This document shows positions 60,855 through 64,000 of a stretch of DNA of 64,000 nucleotides, in pieces. Position 1 is the first letter of the stretch; each line of letters begins with the position of its first letter. The DNA comes from IDS-8 sp040902105 (GTDB taxonomy: Bacteria > Pseudomonadota > Gammaproteobacteria > Steroidobacterales > Woeseiaceae): positions 124,001-188,000 of the forward strand of contig JBBDXW010000015.1 in NCBI GenBank assembly GCA_040902105.1, written 5' to 3'. The notes beneath the pieces are model-generated. The model was not told the origin of the DNA. It searched no databases and saw nothing but the letters and a program-made list of their open reading frames with translations. A program made the position numbers and the translations under genes.

Positions 60855-61253
60855 ATGGACGCAACCGGTAAGCGAATTTTCCTTCTTCTGATTTGCTCTC
60901 AGGCGTTGCATTCAATCGAGGAGTATTACTTTTCGCTTTGGGAGGTTTTGGCGCCGGCGCGCTTCTTGAGTGGCCTGGTAAGCGCCGATTTGTCCGTCGG
61001 GTTCGCGATAGTAAATGTAACGATTGTGGCGCTCGGCCTCTGGACGTACGCCTGGCCTGTACGGCGAAACCGCAGCTATGCATTACCCCTCGTATGGTTC
61101 TGGACGATTCTGGAAATGGCCAACGGCGTTGGCCACACAATCTTCGCGCTTGCGTCCCGTTCCTATTTTCCCGGCGTGTATACTGCGCCGCTGTTGCTGG
61201 TATTTTCAGGTCTTCTTGCGATGCAGTTGACGCGCAGAAGCCGAGCCGCCTGA
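60855..61253 (+). CDS. Small HXXEE-type membrane protein
   Basis: This 132-residue protein has about four membrane segments (residues 8-25, 38-66, 73-95 and 103-125). The HxxEE motif is in the first segment (ALHSIEEYYF). HXXEE proteins are small predicted membrane enzymes or transporters of unknown function. An in-frame ATG at 60828 would add nine residues without clear support. It lies in a patch of small genes inside the purine cluster. Confidence 0.75.
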   Translation: MDATGKRIFLLLICSQALHSIEEYYFSLWEVLAPARFLSGLVSADLSVGFAIVNVTIVALGLWTYAWPVRRNRSYALPLVWFWTILEMANGVGHTIFALASRSYFPGVYTAPLLLVFSGLLAMQLTRRSRAA

Positions 61254-61264
61254 TGGTTCGCGTT

Positions 61265-61477
61265 ATGAAAGCTAAAAAATTCGATTCCGATTTCGATCAG
61301 GGCAAAGATGTTACAAAGGTCCTGGGTCACTCGTCACTCCATAATAAAGGTGTGGCTTGCGGAACGATTGCAGCAGTCATCTTCCAACTAGCCGGCACTT
61401 CGTCTGCCGCGGCAAGGCTTGCCAGGTTGATCGGGGGTAAGGACAGCGGATGGAAGCATACGTCGCTGAATGGCTGA
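61265..61477 (+). pseudogene. Remnant of a BrnA/CopG-type antitoxin gene
   Basis: The first residues, MKAKKFDSDFDQGKDVTKVL, match the start of short antitoxins in the BrnA/CopG group. After about residue 22 the match is lost: the DNA-binding part is missing and the frame runs on to 61477, into the puuD start region. No toxin partner is seen. It is probably a degraded fragment. Confidence 0.45.
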
Positions 61478-62631
61478 ACATCCTCGGACGGTGGGCGCAC
61501 TTCGTGACCGGCATCGCCTGGATAGGGTCCTCGTTCTATTTCATCTGGCTCGACAATCATCTGCGGGCGCCGAAAGAGCAGACCGACGAGGCCAAGGGTG
61601 TCGGCGGCGAACTGTGGTCGGTGCACGGCGGCGGTTTCTACCAGGCGCAGAAATACGAGGTGGCGCCGCGCGTGCTGCCGGAGACGCTGCACTGGTTCAA
61701 GTGGGAAGCCTATACGACCTGGCTGACCGGAATGTTCCTGCTCGCGCTGATTTACTGGTACGGCGCCGAGGTTTACCTGATCGACCCCACCGTCGCGGAA
61801 CTGTCCGCGCCACTTGCCATTGCGACGTCGATCCTCTTCATCGCCGGCGGCTGGATCGTCTACGACCTTCTTTGCCGGTCGCCGCTCGGACGGAACGATG
61901 CGGCACTGGGCGTCATTCTGTTGCTACTCGCGAGCCTGCTCGCCTGGGGCCTGTCCCAGTTGTACAGCGGGCGGGGCGCCTACATTCACTATGGCGCCGC
62001 GCTCGGGACCATCATGGTGGCGAACGTCTTTTTCGTCATCATCCCGGGTCAACGCAAGATGGTTGCGGCGGCCGAACGGGGCGAGGCGCCGGATCCCGCG
62101 CCGGGCATTCGGGCGAAACAGCGCTCGGTGCACAACACCTATTTCACGCTGCCGGTGCTGTTCGTCATGATCAGCAACCACTATGCGCTGACCTACAGCC
62201 ATGCCTACAACTGGATGATCCTGATCGGGTTTTCGCTCGCCGGGGCGCTCATTCGCGGCTACTTCGTGGCGCGGCACAAGGGCCGCGCGTCGCCGCTGCC
62301 GATCATCATCGCCGCAATCATTCTGCTGGCCACCGCCGCGGCGCTGGCGCCGAAAACCGAGGCCCGCACGGCGGTCCGGGTTACGCTCGCCGACGTCCGG
62401 CCGATCATCGAGGAACGATGCGCCAACTGTCATTCGGCCGAGCCGACGCACATCGCTTTCCCCGCCGCGCCCGCGGGCGTGATGCTGGATACAGACGCGC
62501 AGATACGCACGGAAGCCGCGCGCATACACCAGCAGACCGTGGTATTGAAGGCAATGCCGATCGGGAATCTGACACAAATGTCGGAAGCAGAACGCCAATT
62601 GATCGATGCCTGGTACCGAGGTATGAATTGA
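61450..62631 (+). CDS. puuD: Membrane urate hydroxylase with C-terminal cytochrome c
   Basis: This 393-residue protein has an N-terminal membrane domain with about eight segments (ILGRWAHFVTGIAWIGSSFYF and so on). A cytochrome c heme-binding site is near the C terminus (CANCHSAEPTHIAF at about residues 325-340). This is the PuuD type of urate oxidase: urate is oxidised to 5-hydroxyisourate at the membrane and electrons go to the respiratory chain, without H2O2. It supplies the substrate of UraH. The symbol refers to purine urate PuuD, not the putrescine pathway gene. Confidence 0.93.
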   Translation: MEAYVAEWLNILGRWAHFVTGIAWIGSSFYFIWLDNHLRAPKEQTDEAKGVGGELWSVHGGGFYQAQKYEVAPRVLPETLHWFKWEAYTTWLTGMFLLALIYWYGAEVYLIDPTVAELSAPLAIATSILFIAGGWIVYDLLCRSPLGRNDAALGVILLLLASLLAWGLSQLYSGRGAYIHYGAALGTIMVANVFFVIIPGQRKMVAAAERGEAPDPAPGIRAKQRSVHNTYFTLPVLFVMISNHYALTYSHAYNWMILIGFSLAGALIRGYFVARHKGRASPLPIIIAAIILLATAAALAPKTEARTAVRVTLADVRPIIEERCANCHSAEPTHIAFPAAPAGVMLDTDAQIRTEAARIHQQTVVLKAMPIGNLTQMSEAERQLIDAWYRGMN

Positions 62632-62635
62632 ACCC

Positions 62636-62662
62636 TGTAGGAGCCCGCCACTGCGGGCGACC
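62636..62662 (+). repeat. REP palindrome (family A)
   Basis: This forward copy (loop ACT) begins 5 bases after the puuD stop codon. It is the first of three REPs in the puuD-puuE spacer. Confidence 0.9.
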
Positions 62663-62686
62663 ACCGCAACGATCGGCATTGCCGCA

Positions 62687-62713
62687 GGTCGCCCGCAATG
62701 GCGGGCTCCTACA
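62687..62713 (-). repeat. REP palindrome (family A)
   Basis: This consensus reverse copy is paired with the forward copy at 62636. Confidence 0.9.
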
Positions 62714-62755
62714 GCGCTCGTTTCTGCGTTTCCATTGGCCGATACCACCGGCGGT

Positions 62756-62782
62756 GGTCGCCCGCAATGGCGGGCTCCTACA
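62756..62782 (-). repeat. REP palindrome (family A)
   Basis: This second reverse copy in the same spacer ends 17 bases before the puuE start, so it lies in the 5' untranslated region of puuE. Confidence 0.9.
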
Positions 62783-62799
62783 CGCGGAATCGATACGCC

Positions 62800-63708
62800 A
62801 TGGTTGACGTCCGGTATCCGCGGGATCTGCGCGGCTACGGCGCGAATCCGCCGCAAGCGGACTGGCCCGGCGGCGCGCGTCTCGCGCTGCAGTTCGTCAT
62901 CAACTACGAAGAGGGCGGCGAGAACTGCATCCTGCACGGCGATGCGGCGTCGGAGATGTTCCTCTCCGAGATCGTCGGCGCGGCAGCCTATCCCGGCCAG
63001 CGGCACATGAACATGGAGTCGCTGTACGAATACGGCGCCCGCGCAGGCTTCTGGCGGCTCTACCGCCTGTTCCTCGAGTTCGATTTACCCGTGACGGTGT
63101 TCGCGGTCGCCATGGCGCTGGAGCGAAACCCGGGCATCATCGGGTTGATGCAGCAGGCGGACTGGGAAATTGCGAGCCACGGCTACCGCTGGATCGACTA
63201 CCAGTTTGTGGACGAGGACGTCGAACGCGAGCACCTGGAGCACGCGATCGAAATCCACGAGAAGCTGACGGGCGCGCGCCCGCTCGGCTGGTATCTGGGG
63301 CGCTGCAGCCCGAACACGCATCGCCTCATTGCGGAACACGGCGGATTCGTCTACAACTCGGATACCTACGCGGACGATCTGCCTTACTGGGACTCGAGCT
63401 TCGACGAGCCGCAGCTCATGGTGCCGTACACGCTGGATGCAAACGACATGCGTTTCGCGACGGCGCAGGGTTTCAACACCGGACGGCAATTCTGGCACTA
63501 CCTCAAGGACACTTTCGACGAACTTTATGCAGAGGGGGGGCTCAGCCCGAAGATGATGTCGGTCGGCTTGCATTGTCGACTCGCCGGCCGACCGGGCCGC
63601 ACCTCTGCGCTGCGTAAGTTTCTGCAATACGTAGTACAGCACGACGACGTGTGGGTCGCGCGGCGCATCGATATCGCGCGCCACTGGCGCGAGCGCCATC
63701 CGCCTTGA
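62800..63708 (+). CDS. puuE: Allantoinase PuuE (polysaccharide deacetylase family)
   Basis: This 302-residue protein has the PuuE-type deacetylase fold: YPRDLRGYGANPPQADWPGG, QFVINYEEGGENC, WEIASHGYRWIDYQ, RPLGWYLGRCSPNT and YNSDTYADDLPYW. It hydrolyses allantoin to allantoate. The ATG at 62800 gives the family start; an earlier start would translate REPs. It lies between puuD and uraD, as in many purine clusters. Confidence 0.94.
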   Translation: MVDVRYPRDLRGYGANPPQADWPGGARLALQFVINYEEGGENCILHGDAASEMFLSEIVGAAAYPGQRHMNMESLYEYGARAGFWRLYRLFLEFDLPVTVFAVAMALERNPGIIGLMQQADWEIASHGYRWIDYQFVDEDVEREHLEHAIEIHEKLTGARPLGWYLGRCSPNTHRLIAEHGGFVYNSDTYADDLPYWDSSFDEPQLMVPYTLDANDMRFATAQGFNTGRQFWHYLKDTFDELYAEGGLSPKMMSVGLHCRLAGRPGRTSALRKFLQYVVQHDDVWVARRIDIARHWRERHPP

Positions 63709-63720
63709 CGGTAGTTGACC

Positions 63721-64000
63721 ATGGTTGACGCCGATCGCGCCGGGTTCCTGCGCCGCTTCGGCGGCATCTACGAGCACTCGCCGTGGGTTGCGGAGCAGGC
63801 CTATGCAGAGGCCGCCGGCCTCGGCGATCCTGAAAAGCTCGCGGAGGTATTCGCGCGCTGCGTCGACGCCGCCGACGACGAAAGGAAGCTCGCGCTGATC
63901 CGCGCGCATCCGGACCTCGCCGTACGCGCCGCTGCAGGAGCCCTTCACACGGACGACCTGACCGCCGCGTCCCGCGAAGAGCAGGCAAGCGCCGGCATCG
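63721..64000 (+). CDS. uraD: OHCU decarboxylase UraD (partial, cut by the window end)
   Basis: The frame starts with ATG at 63721 and is open for 93 residues to the end of the window. It has the N-terminal motif YEHSPWVAEQAYAEAA and the active-site motif LALIRAHPDLAVRAA. UraD decarboxylates OHCU to S-allantoin, between UraH and PuuE. About the last half is outside the window. Confidence 0.9.
   Translation, partial: MVDADRAGFLRRFGGIYEHSPWVAEQAYAEAAGLGDPEKLAEVFARCVDAADDERKLALIRAHPDLAVRAAAGALHTDDLTAASREEQASAGI

Noticed and set aside
60308..61450. Integron gene cassettes between xdhC and puuD
   Set aside because: Small genes and a partial 24-base repeat suggested it, but no attC consensus ends and no integrase gene could be found by eye.
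18831..62782. REP copies as a CRISPR array
   Set aside because: Spacing is irregular over 44 kb, orientation changes, and no cas genes are present.
1..64000. tRNA and rRNA genes
   Set aside because: No cloverleaf with a TTCGAATC-type arm or rRNA stretch was recognised. A covariance-model search would be needed to exclude them fully.

Overview
The window is about 60% G+C. It looks like a scaffold from a heterotrophic, aerobic gammaproteobacterium. The reasons are three large TonB-dependent receptors, Sec and lipoprotein signals of Gram-negative type, an RNA-free and densely coded accessory region, and about 19 copies of a REP-type palindrome that starts with GTAG, a form typical of gammaproteobacteria. 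The taxonomy is inference; no rRNA or tRNA is visible. Three runs of N (18866-18965, 26155-26164, 60264-60273) are assembly gaps, and all three fall inside REP clusters.

Layout. (1) 0.07-16.8 kb: an amino-acid or peptide-related region. It holds two class V aminotransferase-like PLP enzymes, a MarR regulator, a TonB receptor, three secreted amidohydrolases (one with degenerate metal ligands), an NRAMP-like transporter without the metal-binding signature, a D-lactate dehydrogenase-like flavoprotein, a threonine-dehydratase-like enzyme, a class I aminotransferase and an APC permease. (2) 16.9-26.1 kb: nucleoside and pyrimidine catabolism. A nucleoside hydrolase and a ribokinase read rightward. 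A minus-strand run reads ureidopropionase, NCS1 transporter, dihydropyrimidinase, preT, preA, cytidine deaminase. (3) 26.2-39.1 kb: an outer-membrane and periplasmic part (5'-nucleotidase-like lipoprotein, Oar-type TonB receptor, endonuclease/exonuclease/phosphatase lipoprotein, second TonB receptor, cupin). It is followed by deoD, deoC and two ALDH genes that together look like a split ALDH16. (4) 39.1-54.6 kb: mixed accessory genes. These are TylF-type methyltransferases, a GT4 glycosyltransferase, a P450, an adenosine kinase-like PfkB protein coupled to a PutP symporter, a run of poorly characterised envelope proteins, a CotH-like kinase divergent from a phosphatase-pseudokinase fusion, and a GMC dehydrogenase with its Tat-exported small subunit. 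(5) 54.8-64.0 kb: purine ring catabolism: uraH, xdhA, xdhB, xdhC, then puuD, puuE and uraD (cut by the window edge). This run is interrupted by REPs, an N gap and a small patch of broken and small genes.

Taken together, regions 2, 3 and 5 could form a nearly complete route from extracellular nucleic acid or nucleotides to central metabolism: outer-membrane uptake and periplasmic dephosphorylation, cleavage of nucleosides, pyrimidine ring reduction to beta-amino acid, purine oxidation through urate to allantoate, and salvage or oxidation of ribose and deoxyribose. That integrated reading is inference from gene content and neighbourhood. The individual enzyme calls rest on motifs visible in the sequence.
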